DNA from: Frigoribacterium sp. CFBP 13712
GTDB lineage: Bacteria > Actinomycetota > Actinomycetes > Actinomycetales > Microbacteriaceae
Direction of reading: 5' to 3'
Length of the DNA: 64,000 bases
NCBI RefSeq assembly: GCF_014842255.1
Contig: NZ_JACYVH010000004.1
Coordinates: 160,399 to 224,398, forward strand
Part shown: positions 1 through 6,908 of the stretch, piece by piece
Numbering within the stretch: position 1 is the stretch's first letter
Layout: the number at the start of each line of letters is the position of its first letter
Notes under the pieces: model-generated
The model's database searches: none
What the model saw: only the letters and a program-made list of their open reading frames with translations
Told to the model about the DNA's origin: nothing
Program-made: the position numbers and the translations under genes

Positions 1-587
1 TCGACGTCGACCTCGGTGCCGTCGTCGAGGCGCACGTCGACCTCGTAGGCCACGTCGCGGTCGTCGCTGCGGTCGGCGTCGGTGACGACACCGCCGCCAG
101 CGGCCTCGATCGCGGCGGCCGAGGCGCGGTCGTAGTCGGCCCCGGTCAGCTCGGCGTCGTCGCGGTCGCCCGTGGTGGGCGCGCCGGGGGCGGAGCCGGT
201 CGCGACGTCGTCGCCGTCGCGGTCATCCGCGTCGACGCTGCCGGTCGAGCCCGACGAGCCGGTCGAGCCGTCGTCGTCCGAGTCGTCCGAGTCGCCGCGG
301 TCGTCGACCCGGCTCGACACGACGGCGCCCTCGCCGTCGAGCAGCACCGAGACCTCGCGGCCGTCGTCGCGAGTGACGTCGACCTCGTAGCCCTCGAGGC
401 CGTCGTCGAGGCGGTCGACGTCGGTCACGACGCCGCTGCCGACCTCGGCGAGCGCCGCCTGCGACACCGACTCGCGGTCGGACGCCGACACGCGGTCGTC
501 CAGGGTCGACGCGACGGCGATGCCGCCACCGGCGAGGACGATGACGGCCGCGGCCGCTCCGGCGATGATCATGGTCTTCTTCTTCAC
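1..587 (-). CDS. PepSY-domain membrane-anchored protein, C-terminus outside window
   Basis: A GTG start at 587 follows a GGAG ribosome site; 195 codons are visible before the left edge. Residues 5-26 form one hydrophobic anchor or signal segment after a KKK start. Two similar PepSY-like modules follow, at about 38-90 and from about 150 onward, each with the pattern VVTDxDR...YEVDV...DDG.EV. They are separated by a Ser/Gly/Asp-rich linker (91-145). PepSY domains are thought to inhibit proteases or sense the envelope; that is family knowledge. The gene lies 198 bp downstream of a two-component pair on the same strand, the usual actinobacterial context for a secreted PepSY partner or target. Function beyond this is inference. 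The 3' end is not in the window. Confidence 0.75.
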   Translation of the reverse strand, partial: MKKKTMIIAGAAAAVIVLAGGGIAVASTLDDRVSASDRESVSQAALAEVGSGVVTDVDRLDDGLEGYEVDVTRDDGREVSVLLDGEGAVVSSRVDDRGDSDDSDDDGSTGSSGSTGSVDADDRDGDDVATGSAPGAPTTGDRDDAELTGADYDRASAAAIEAAGGGVVTDADRSDDRDVAYEVDVRLDDGTEVDV

Positions 588-710
588 GGTGTCTCCGATC
601 GTGGGGCCCTGGGGCCGGCTTCCGACGCGGCGGGGGCGCCGGTCGAGCTGATGACATCACTCTGGATCGGGGGCCCTGAAGCGACACTGAAGCCCGCTGA
701 AGAACCGTTC

Positions 711-769
711 AGGAGGCGCGGGTCAACCCGTTCAGGAGCGGCAGGCCGGCACGTCAGGAGGCGCGGTTC
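711..769 (+). repeat. two copies of the dispersed AGGAGGCGCGG word
   Basis: An exact copy, AGGAGGCGCGGGTC, lies at 711-724 and a one-base variant, AGGAGGCGCGGTTC, at 756-769. Both sit between the sensor-kinase stop (786) and the PepSY gene start (587). On the coding strand of these minus genes the RNA would read the CCUCCU version. Confidence 0.8.
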
Positions 770-785
770 GGCCCGTCCCGCCCGC

Positions 786-2300
786 TCATGCAGCGCCGGG
801 GGGCAGGTCGACGACGAAGCGCGCGCCGCCCAGAGGGGACTCGCCGACCGTGACCGTTCCGCCGTGCACGCGGGCGATCTCGCGGACGATCGCGAGCCCC
901 AGACCGCTGCCGCCCGAGTCGCGGGTGCGGGCCTCGTCGAGTCGCACGAACCGGTCGAAGACGCGCTCGCGGTCGGCCTGCGGCACTCCGGCTCCGTCGT
1001 CGTCGACCGTCAGCACGGCCCGCCCGTGCCGCTCGACCAGCCACACCGCGACCCGCGTCTCGGCGTGCCGCGCGGCGTTGGCGAGGAGGTTGCGCACCAC
1101 CTGGCCGAGCAGCCCCTCGTCGCCGTCGACCCGCGCCGGGCCGACGCCGGTCGCGTCGACGGCGAGACCCGGTGTCGCCCCGCGCAGTCGCGCCGTCTCG
1201 GTCACCACGAGGTCGTCGAGGTCGACGGGGCGACGGGTGACGCCGAGCGCTCCCTCGTCGGCGCGAGCGAGGACCAGCAGGCCCTGCACGAGCCCGGTGA
1301 GCCGCGCCTCCTCGGTCATCACCGTGCCCGCGAGCGCGGCGCCGTCGATGCTCTCGGGGTGCAGCAGGGCGACCTCGGCGTGCTGGCGGATGGTCGCGAG
1401 GGGCGTCTTCAGCTCGTGCGAGGCGTCGCCGACGAAGCGGCGCTGGGCCGCGGCCGACGACTCGAGCCGGGCCAGCATGTCGTTCAGCGTGCGGGCGAGT
1501 CGGGCGACCTCGTCGGTGCCGCCGGGGTCGGCCACGCGCCGATCGAGCTGAGCCGCCGTGACGGCGTCGACCTCGCGGCGCATCGCCTCGACGGGGCGGA
1601 GCGCCCGGCCGACGACGAGCCAGGTCGTCACGGCCAGCACCAGCAGAGCGACCGGGATCGCGACCCCGAGCGTGACGAGACTGGCCGAGGAGGCGGCCCG
1701 CGCCTCCTCGAGGGATCTCACGGCGACGACGGTGACGGTCGCCGCGGGGTCGGCGTTCGTGTCGGCGTCGGCGTCGTCCGCGTCGGAATCGGCGTCGGAG
1801 TCGGTATCGGAGTCGTCGTCGTCCGAGTCGACGGAGCCCGAACCCGAACCCGAACCCGAACCCGAGCCCGAACCGCTCGAGGCGTCGTCGCCCGGTCGGG
1901 TCGCCGATTCGGTCGCCACGACGTACGTGTCGCCGTCGATCCGCGCCGTGGGGCCGAGCGCCGACGGGTCTCCGACGCTGCCGTCGGTGAGGTGCTCGAG
2001 CAGATCGTCGTCTCCCCCGGCGGCGAGCAGGGCCCCGGTGCGGTCGACGACGAGCACCGCTCCGTCGTCGGTGTCGCCCGCAGCGGCCGTCGCGGGCGCG
2101 GTGCCGGCCTCGATCGCCGACGCGACCCGGTCGGCGTCGGTCTGGGCCGCCGACCGCGGGGCGTCGTCGAGCACGGCCCGCTGCACGAGCGCGAAGACCA
2201 GGGTGAAGACGCCCAGCGTGAGGGCGACCGCGAGCACCGCGGCCACCGTGATCCGCAGCCGGAGGGAGGCGCGGCGCCCGACCGCGGGCCCGTCAGCCAC
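786..2300 (-). CDS. two-component sensor histidine kinase
   Basis: The 504-residue protein has the classic EnvZ/BaeS-like layout. TM1 is about 17-40, an extracytoplasmic region about 41-207, TM2 about 208-231, then HAMP, the phosphoacceptor box DASHELKTPL with His295, an N-box (LLANAARHA), and G-boxes DDDGAGVP and GSGLGLAIV. It would autophosphorylate and pass phosphate to the response regulator encoded just upstream. Its GTG start overlaps the regulator's stop codon by 8 bp, so the two are translationally coupled. The sensor loop is odd: an SG dipeptide run (about 141-157, hexanucleotide repeats in the DNA) is followed by a strongly acidic Asp run to about 182. An acidic loop could bind cations, but the signal is not evident from sequence. 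Confidence 0.93.
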   Translation of the reverse strand: MADGPAVGRRASLRLRITVAAVLAVALTLGVFTLVFALVQRAVLDDAPRSAAQTDADRVASAIEAGTAPATAAAGDTDDGAVLVVDRTGALLAAGGDDDLLEHLTDGSVGDPSALGPTARIDGDTYVVATESATRPGDDASSGSGSGSGSGSGSGSVDSDDDDSDTDSDADSDADDADADTNADPAATVTVVAVRSLEEARAASSASLVTLGVAIPVALLVLAVTTWLVVGRALRPVEAMRREVDAVTAAQLDRRVADPGGTDEVARLARTLNDMLARLESSAAAQRRFVGDASHELKTPLATIRQHAEVALLHPESIDGAALAGTVMTEEARLTGLVQGLLVLARADEGALGVTRRPVDLDDLVVTETARLRGATPGLAVDATGVGPARVDGDEGLLGQVVRNLLANAARHAETRVAVWLVERHGRAVLTVDDDGAGVPQADRERVFDRFVRLDEARTRDSGGSGLGLAIVREIARVHGGTVTVGESPLGGARFVVDLPPGAA

Positions 2301-2970
2301 CCTGAGCCTCCAGCCGGTACCCGGCGCCGCGCATCGTGACGATCGCCTCGCGCCCGAACGGCCGGTCGACCTTGTTGCGGAGGTGCCGCACGTAGACCTC
2401 GACGATGTTGGGGTCGCCCTCGAAGTCGTCGTTCCAGACGCCGTCGAGCACCTGGCGCTTCGTGACGACCTGCCCGACGTGCCGCATCAGGAACTCGAGC
2501 ACCGCGAACTCGCGACTGGTCAGCTCGACGGCGGTGTCGCCGCGGTGCACGGTGCGCGAGGCGGGGTCGACGCGCAGGTCGCCGGCCTCGAGCACGACCG
2601 GGCGTTCGCGGGCGCCGCGCCGCACGAGCGCTCGCAGTCGCGCGAGCAGCACGACGAACGAGAACGGCTTGGTGAGGTAGTCGTCGGCGCCGGTGTCGAG
2701 CGCCTCGACCTGATCCCACTCGCCGTCCTTGGCGGTGAGCATGATGACCGGGGTCCAGTCGCCGCCCTCGCGCATGGATCGGCAGACGGCGTAGCCGCTC
2801 ATGCCCGGCAGCATGATGTCGAGCACGACGGCGTCGTAGCTGCCCTCGCGGGTGCGCCAGAGGCCGTCGGTGCCGGTGGCCGCGACGTCGACCGCGATGC
2901 CCTCGGCCTCGAGCCCCAGTCGGAGCCCCTCGGCGAGCGCGGCCTGGTCTTCGACGACGAGCACGCGCAC
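2293..2970 (-). CDS. OmpR/PhoB-family response regulator
   Basis: The 225-residue protein has a receiver domain (1-115) with the acidic pocket VVED near residue 7, phosphoacceptor Asp51 in LDIMLPG, the conserved Thr/Ala of MLTAKD, and Lys101 in TKPF. A C-terminal winged helix (about 130-222) carries the typical REF.vLe.L and VDVYVRHLR-like pattern (here VEVYVRHLRNK). It starts with GTG at 2970 and is the first gene of the cluster; the kinase follows with an 8-bp overlap. It is likely a DNA-binding activator phosphorylated by that kinase, with the downstream PepSY gene as a plausible target. No operator was recognised in the 201-bp upstream gap, which holds a long hairpin instead. Confidence 0.95.
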   Translation of the reverse strand: MRVLVVEDQAALAEGLRLGLEAEGIAVDVAATGTDGLWRTREGSYDAVVLDIMLPGMSGYAVCRSMREGGDWTPVIMLTAKDGEWDQVEALDTGADDYLTKPFSFVVLLARLRALVRRGARERPVVLEAGDLRVDPASRTVHRGDTAVELTSREFAVLEFLMRHVGQVVTKRQVLDGVWNDDFEGDPNIVEVYVRHLRNKVDRPFGREAIVTMRGAGYRLEAQGG

Positions 2971-3082
2971 GGGGGCCTCCTGACGGCGCGCCGAGTGCGC
3001 GACCCGCCCATTCTGACGGGCCGGCGCTGAAGCAGGCCTGAAGCGCGCCTCCTCGGCCTCCGGGCCGCCCGGGCCTGCCCGC

Positions 3083-3142
3083 TCGAGGAGTCAGGACACG
3101 CCGCGGCTGCCCGGGGGCGCGCGGCGTGTCGTGACTCCTCGA
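3083..3142. terminator. long hairpin (family A/B), probable terminator of the SDR gene
   Basis: Two 23-bp arms (3083-3105 and 3120-3142) pair with one mismatch around a 14-nt loop. The arm contains GAGTCAGGACACGCCGCG. It lies 30 nt beyond the SDR stop on the minus strand. A closely related hairpin occurs at 4755-4811. Confidence 0.75.
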
Positions 3143-3159
3143 CGCGGGAGGAGGAGCGC

Positions 3160-3173
3160 AGGAGGCGCGGGTC
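3160..3173 (+). repeat. dispersed AGGAGGCGCGGGTC word overlapping a stop codon
   Basis: This exact copy overlaps the SDR stop codon (3172-3174, minus strand), so the mRNA reads UGACCCGCGCCUCCU at its 3' end. The same arrangement occurs at the MFS stop (17222). Confidence 0.85.
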
Positions 3174-3924
3174 AGCGCGCCGAGTAGCCGCCGTCGACGA
3201 GGTGGTAGCTGCCCGTGATGAACGACGCGTCGTCGCTGAGGAGGAACAGCACGAGCGCCGAGACCTCCTTGTCGGTGCCGAGTCGGCCGGTCGCGTGCTG
3301 CGACTCGAGGTAGGCGAGCGCGTCGCCGTCGAGCGACGAGCGGACGAGCGGGGTGTCGATGAACCCGGGCCCCACGGCGTTGGTGCGGACCCCGCGGGCC
3401 GAGTACTCGAGGGCGGCGACCTTGGTCAGACCGATGAGGGCGTGCTTGCTCGCGACGTAGGCGGCGTTCTGCGCGATGCCGACCGAGCCGAGCACGGAGC
3501 TCATGTTGACGACGGCTCCTCCGCCGGCCTCGACCATGGCCGGCAGCTGGTAGCGGAGGCCGTAGAAGACACCGTCGAGGTCGACTCCGCGGACGCGATC
3601 CCACGCGGCGATGTCGTAGTCGCCGATGTCGGCGGCCGGGGCGCCGATGCCGGCGTTGTTGACGGCGAGGTGGAGGGCCCCGTAGGTCGTCTTCGCGAAC
3701 TCGACGGCCGCCTCCGACTGCTCGGCCTTCGCCGTGTTCTGCTCGAAGGCCGCGGCGGTTCCGCCGGCTGCGACGATCTCGTCGACGACGGACTGCGCCG
3801 CGTCGAGCTTGATGTCGGTGACGACCACGGAGGCGCCCTCTGCGGCCAGCGAGCGCGAGATCGCGGCGCCGATGCCGCTTCCGCCGCCGGTGACGAGTGC
3901 GGTCCTGTTGTCGAATCGAGCCAT
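3172..3924 (-). CDS. short-chain dehydrogenase/reductase (classical SDR)
   Basis: The 250-residue protein has the full classical SDR set. The nucleotide-binding TGGGSGIG lies near residues 10-17, then NNAGIG near 90, the catalytic Ser in NMSSVLGS, YVASK (Tyr and Lys near 150-154), and the PG motif in VGPGFIDTP. The acidic VVTDIK after strand 2 favours NAD(H). Substrate is unknown. I chose the ATG at 3924 because GGAAGG lies about 10 nt upstream; a longer reading to 4098 begins with non-homologous sequence. A good promoter (TTGCTC, 17 bp, TATGGT) lies upstream. The XRE-cupin regulator gene precedes it on the same strand and is the likely controller, since its palindrome half-site CATAGG also occurs in this promoter. 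Confidence 0.93.
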   Translation of the reverse strand: MARFDNRTALVTGGGSGIGAAISRSLAAEGASVVVTDIKLDAAQSVVDEIVAAGGTAAAFEQNTAKAEQSEAAVEFAKTTYGALHLAVNNAGIGAPAADIGDYDIAAWDRVRGVDLDGVFYGLRYQLPAMVEAGGGAVVNMSSVLGSVGIAQNAAYVASKHALIGLTKVAALEYSARGVRTNAVGPGFIDTPLVRSSLDGDALAYLESQHATGRLGTDKEVSALVLFLLSDDASFITGSYHLVDGGYSAR

Positions 3925-3995
3925 GATGCGTGCCTTCCGTCGTTCGGGGCCGGCCGTCGGGGCCGGTCGGGCTCGTCGATGAGCCCACCCTTCGA

Positions 3996-4024
3996 ACCAT
4001 ACGCCCGCATAGGTTTCCGAGCAA
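3996..4024 (-). promoter_or_regulatory. promoter of the SDR gene with a CATAGG half-site
   Basis: On the minus strand, -35 TTGCTC (4019-4024) and -10 TATGGT (3996-4001) are 17 bp apart. The spacer holds CATAGG (4008-4013, plus strand), the half-site of the perfect palindrome at the regulator's start codon. Leader length to the ATG at 3924 would be about 65 nt. Confidence 0.6.
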
Positions 4025-4115
4025 CACGTGTCGCCCAGCCCGGTGCTCGATCGGAGCGAAAGCCGATCTGAGGGCACATCCTCCCGCTCAGCCCACATGC
4101 CCGCCGGGCTTCGCC

Positions 4116-4688
4116 TCAGGCGCCGCGGTGCCCCGGCAGGTGCGCCCGCTCGCCGTCGTGGTCGAAGATCGTCAGCACCTCGACCGGCCCCTCGTGCGCC
4201 TCGATCGCGTGCGGCGTCATCGTCGAGAACTCCGCCGCCTGCCCCTGCCGCACAAGGATCTCCCGCTCACCGAGACGCAGCCGCACCGTGCCACTCAGCA
4301 CCGTGAACCACTCGTAACCCGGGTGCACACGGGGCTCGCCGACCTCCCGCTCCGACGTGATGCGCATCTTCGCGATCGTCACGCCCCGACGATCGCGCTC
4401 CCGAGACAGCAGCCAGACGGTCAGGCCTGCGCTCGCCTCGGGCTCCGGACGGATCACGACGTCGTCGTCGCCCTCGGGCTCGACCAGCTGATCGAGCGTC
4501 GTGCCGAGCGCCTGCGCGATGGGCACCAGCTGGTCGAGCGCGATGCGTCGGTGCCCGGTCTCGATGCGACTCAGCGTCGACGTCGACAGGTAGCAGCGCG
4601 ACGACAGCGCCTCGAGGGTCCACCCCCGGGCCACACGCAGCCCGCGGATCCGCTGGCGGACGACCTCGTCGATCATGTCTTGCGTCAT
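4116..4688 (-). CDS. XRE-family regulator with C-terminal cupin
   Basis: The protein has 190 residues from the ATG at 4688. An HTH-XRE domain covers about 10-65 (RGLRVARGWTLEALSSR, then STSTLSRIETGHRR). A single cupin domain follows at about 115-185 (HPGYEWFTVLSGTVRLRLG, then a second motif ending AIEAHEGP). Such HTH-cupin proteins sense a small metabolite through the cupin and repress adjacent genes; the ligand here is unknown. The start at 4688 is supported by TAGGGT exactly 7 nt upstream (leaderless) and lies inside a palindrome that suggests autoregulation. A GTG at 4718 would add 10 residues. It probably controls the SDR gene 191 bp downstream. Confidence 0.88.
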   Translation of the reverse strand: MTQDMIDEVVRQRIRGLRVARGWTLEALSSRCYLSTSTLSRIETGHRRIALDQLVPIAQALGTTLDQLVEPEGDDDVVIRPEPEASAGLTVWLLSRERDRRGVTIAKMRITSEREVGEPRVHPGYEWFTVLSGTVRLRLGEREILVRQGQAAEFSTMTPHAIEAHEGPVEVLTIFDHDGERAHLPGHRGA

Positions 4689-4703
4689 AGGCAAGACCCT
4701 ATG
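4686..4703. promoter_or_regulatory. operator and leaderless -10 at the XRE-cupin start codon
   Basis: The sequence CATAGGCAAGACCCTATG is a perfect 6-6-6 inverted repeat. On the minus strand its last three bases are the ATG, and TAGGGT (4696-4701) lies 7 nt before that ATG, matching a leaderless TANNNT promoter. Binding here would block both transcription start and the start codon. Confidence 0.6.
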
Positions 4704-4754
4704 CCAGATCCGCAGCACTCAGCCCGGCAGTCGAGCAGCCGAGGCGAAGCGGCT

Positions 4755-4811
4755 CGATGAGTCACGACACGCCGCCGCCCCGGCAGTCACACGGCGCGTC
4801 GTGACTCATCG
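4755..4811. terminator. long hairpin (family A/B), probable terminator of the DUF1801-type gene
   Basis: Two 20-bp arms (4755-4774 and 4792-4811) pair with a single G-U-type mismatch. The arm contains GATGAGTCACGACACGCCG, clearly related to the hairpin at 3083-3142. It lies 45 nt beyond the stop of the minus-strand gene at 4856. Confidence 0.75.
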
Positions 4812-4828
4812 ACGCCCGGATGGCACGG

Positions 4829-4840
4829 AAGGAGGCGCGG
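4829..4840 (+). repeat. variant of the dispersed word
   Basis: AAGGAGGCGCGG lies between a stop codon (4856, minus strand) and the hairpin at 4755-4811, the same order (stop, word, hairpin) as at 3083-3174. Confidence 0.65.
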
Positions 4841-4855
4841 TGCCGGCCGTCCGCC

Positions 4856-5302
4856 CTACTCGGCGCCCTGCGTCGCCTGGCGGATCAGAGCGACGAGTCG
4901 CGCCGTCGAGTCGTCGTCGATCGCGGTGTAGGCGAACGACGTGGCCCAGAGCGACCCCTCGTCGAGCGTCGCAGAATCCTGGAACCCGACCGTGCTGTAC
5001 CTCGTGCCGAACTTCGCACCCGGCTGGAAGAACACGACGATCTTGCCGTCGGGCCCGGCGTACGACGGGAACCCGTACCAGGTCTTCGGCAGCAGCTGGG
5101 GCGCCTGCTCGAGCACGATCGCGTGGAGGTTCTCGGCGAGCAGCCGCTCCGACTCCGTCATGGCGGAGTGGGCGTCGAGCACGCTCTGCAGGTCGGCCGC
5201 GGCTCTGTCGGCCGCCTTCTGCTGCTTCGCCTCGGCGCGGAGCTCGGCGGCCCGCTGCTTCATCGCCGCCTTCTCGGTCGCGCTGAATCCATCGGTCGCC
5301 AT
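4856..5302 (-). CDS. DUF1801/YdhG-like family protein
   Basis: The 148-residue protein starts with a lysine- and alanine-rich helix (about 8-45, KAAMKQRAAELRAEAKQQK), unusual compared with the bare domain. The C-terminal part (about 60-145) carries the family pattern LLAENLHAIVLEQAPQL.PKTWYG.PSY....KIVVFFQPGAKFGTRYSTVGF. Structures of this family have an alpha/beta fold and have been called iron-chaperone-like, but a firm biochemical role is lacking. The gene is monocistronic in appearance: it is separated from the ABC operon upstream by a terminator, and a hairpin follows it. Two copies of the dispersed word lie just before its start. The family is well supported; the function is not. Confidence 0.8.
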   Translation of the reverse strand: MATDGFSATEKAAMKQRAAELRAEAKQQKAADRAAADLQSVLDAHSAMTESERLLAENLHAIVLEQAPQLLPKTWYGFPSYAGPDGKIVVFFQPGAKFGTRYSTVGFQDSATLDEGSLWATSFAYTAIDDDSTARLVALIRQATQGAE

Positions 5303-5340
5303 GGTGACTCCTCGCTCGTCGTGTGCGATCAGTGTGCCGC

Positions 5341-5380
5341 ACCCGCGCCTCCTCGGCGAGGTCGACCCGCGCCTCCTCGG
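5341..5380 (-). repeat. tandem pair of the dispersed word
   Basis: ACCCGCGCCTCCTCGG (5341-5356) and GACCCGCGCCTCCTCGG (5364-5380) are direct repeats about 24 bp apart, between the ABC-operon terminator and the start of the gene at 5302. Confidence 0.85.
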
Positions 5381-5405
5381 CTCCGGCTCCGACCCCCGGG
5401 CGCAC

Positions 5406-5451
5406 GACGGCGCCCGCGTCGGAGGAGGACTCCCCCGGCGCGGGCGCCGTC
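5406..5451 (-). terminator. terminator of the GH42-ABC operon
   Basis: Perfect 13-bp arms, GACGGCGCCCGCG (5406-5418) and its complement (5439-5451), begin 13 nt beyond the stop of the binding-protein gene. There is no T tract, as is common in this phylum. Confidence 0.7.
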
Positions 5452-5464
5452 ACTGCAGGTGCTG

Positions 5465-6793
5465 CTACTTCACCGCGATCGACTGCGCCTCGAGGGCGGC
5501 GATCGTCTTCTCCTGGCCGCTCTCGAGGGCCTCGAGCAGGGTGCCGTCGCCCGAGGCGGCGGTGCCGAAGCCGTCGGAGATGTCGCTGTAGGTCTGCGTC
5601 ATCGTGGGGCCCCAGGTGAAGGGCTGGATGTTCTCGGCCGCGGTCGCGAACTCTTCGTAGATGGCCTGGTCGCCGTAGAACTCGACGCCCGAGGTCAGGG
5701 CCGGCAGCTCGGCGCCGGTGCTCGAGGCCGGGTACAGGTTGGCCTCCTTGTTGAGGGCGTCCAGCGCCTCGGTCGACGTGTTCAGCCAGACCAGGAACTG
5801 CGAGGCCTCAGCGGGGTGCTCGCTGCCCTTGAAGACGACGTTCGACGATCCGCCCCAGGCGGCCGACGCGGTCTCGCCCTCCTCCCACTGCGGCATGGGC
5901 GCGACGGCCCACTTGCCCGACGTGTCGGGTGCGCCGCTCGAGATGGTGTTGGCACCCCAGACGGCCGAGACCCAGGTCCAGTCCTGATCGGTGTTGTAGG
6001 CGTTGTTCCACTCGTCGGTGAAGCTCGGCAGGGTCGTGACGAGGTCCTTCGAGATGAGGTCCTGCCAGTAGTCGGCGACCTTGGTGGAGGCCTCGTCGGT
6101 CATGTCGACGCTCCAGGTGCCGTCGCTGGTGTCGAACCACTGGCCGCCGGCCTGCGAGACGAGACCGGCGAACTGGTTCACGTCGCCCTTGGCGAAGTTC
6201 GTGATGCTGCCGCCCATCTCCTTGATCTTCACGGCGTCCTCGGCGTACTGCTCCCACGTGGTGGGGACGTCGAGTCCGGCCTGCTCGAAGAGGTCCTTGC
6301 GGTAGTAGAGGGCCATGGGGCCCGAGTCCTGGGGGATCGCGTAGACGCTGTCGTCCTCGCCGAAGGTGACCTGGTTCCAGAGACCGTCCGAGAAGTCGGC
6401 CTCGGCGTCGCTCACTCCCTCGCACGAGGCGATGTTCGCCAGGCCGTCCTGCACGCGGAACGCGGGGAGGGTGTCGTACTCGACCTGCCCGATGTCGGGC
6501 GCGTTGCCCGCCTTGAGCTGGTTGAAGAAGTTCTGGTAGGTGCCGCTGTTGCCGTTCGGCACGATCGAGACCTTGACCTGGACGTCGGGGTTCTCCTCGT
6601 TCCAGAGGGCGACGACCTTGTCCATGTTGGGGACCCAGGTCGTGAAGTTGAGCGTGACGGGACCGGATGACGCGTCGCACGAGGCGGCGTCGCCGGAGCC
6701 GCCGTCGGAGCCGCTGCCGGCGCTGCAGCCGGCGAGGGCGATGGTCGAGACCACGGCGGCCGCCGCGATCGAGAGGACTCTGGACTTCTTCAT
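5465..6793 (-). CDS. sugar ABC transporter substrate-binding lipoprotein
   Basis: The 442-residue protein has a lysine-rich start, a hydrophobic segment and the lipobox ALAGC (Cys near residue 23), followed by a Gly/Ser/Asp linker. It is therefore a lipid-anchored extracellular binding protein. The body matches family-1 sugar-binding proteins: VTLNFTTWVPNMDKVVALWNEENPDVQVKV at the start, SGPMALYYRKDLFEQAG in the middle and an aromatic-rich cleft (many Trp). It is the last gene of the operon after beta-galactosidase and two permeases, so a galactoside or galacto-oligosaccharide is the likely ligand. No ATPase is encoded here; a shared MsiK-like ATPase elsewhere is expected. Confidence 0.93.
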   Translation of the reverse strand: MKKSRVLSIAAAAVVSTIALAGCSAGSGSDGGSGDAASCDASSGPVTLNFTTWVPNMDKVVALWNEENPDVQVKVSIVPNGNSGTYQNFFNQLKAGNAPDIGQVEYDTLPAFRVQDGLANIASCEGVSDAEADFSDGLWNQVTFGEDDSVYAIPQDSGPMALYYRKDLFEQAGLDVPTTWEQYAEDAVKIKEMGGSITNFAKGDVNQFAGLVSQAGGQWFDTSDGTWSVDMTDEASTKVADYWQDLISKDLVTTLPSFTDEWNNAYNTDQDWTWVSAVWGANTISSGAPDTSGKWAVAPMPQWEEGETASAAWGGSSNVVFKGSEHPAEASQFLVWLNTSTEALDALNKEANLYPASSTGAELPALTSGVEFYGDQAIYEEFATAAENIQPFTWGPTMTQTYSDISDGFGTAASGDGTLLEALESGQEKTIAALEAQSIAVK

Positions 6794-6812
6794 GTGATTT
6801 CCAATCGGGGTG

Positions 6813-6853
6813 CGAGACCGGGGAGCCCGGTCTCGGGAGGGAACGACGTCGTT
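6813..6853 (-). promoter_or_regulatory. intercistronic hairpin and palindrome before the binding-protein gene
   Basis: CGAGACCGGG (6813-6822) pairs perfectly with 6826-6835 over a 3-nt loop, 20 bp before the binding-protein start. A 12-bp palindrome, AACGACGTCGTT (6842-6853), lies beside it. A stem here could stabilise the downstream mRNA so that binding protein exceeds permease; the palindrome could be a second LacI-type site with a CG centre. Confidence 0.4.
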
Positions 6854-6908
6854 TCCGTACGGGTTGGAGGTCGAGGAGGTGCGGGTCGGGTGACCCGGGA
6901 GGGGTGGC

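Noticed and set aside
651-2339. 562-residue open frame antisense to the sensor kinase
   Set aside because: It mirrors the codon bias of the kinase gene, has no ribosome site and no recognisable domain.
3172-4098. Longer SDR start at 4098
   Set aside because: The first 58 residues are unlike SDRs and cross the promoter; the ATG at 3924 has a good ribosome site.
3083-4811. Mobile cassette bounded by inverted repeats
   Set aside because: The two bracketing hairpins lie in terminator positions, no transposase or target duplication is seen, and only arm similarity supports mobility.
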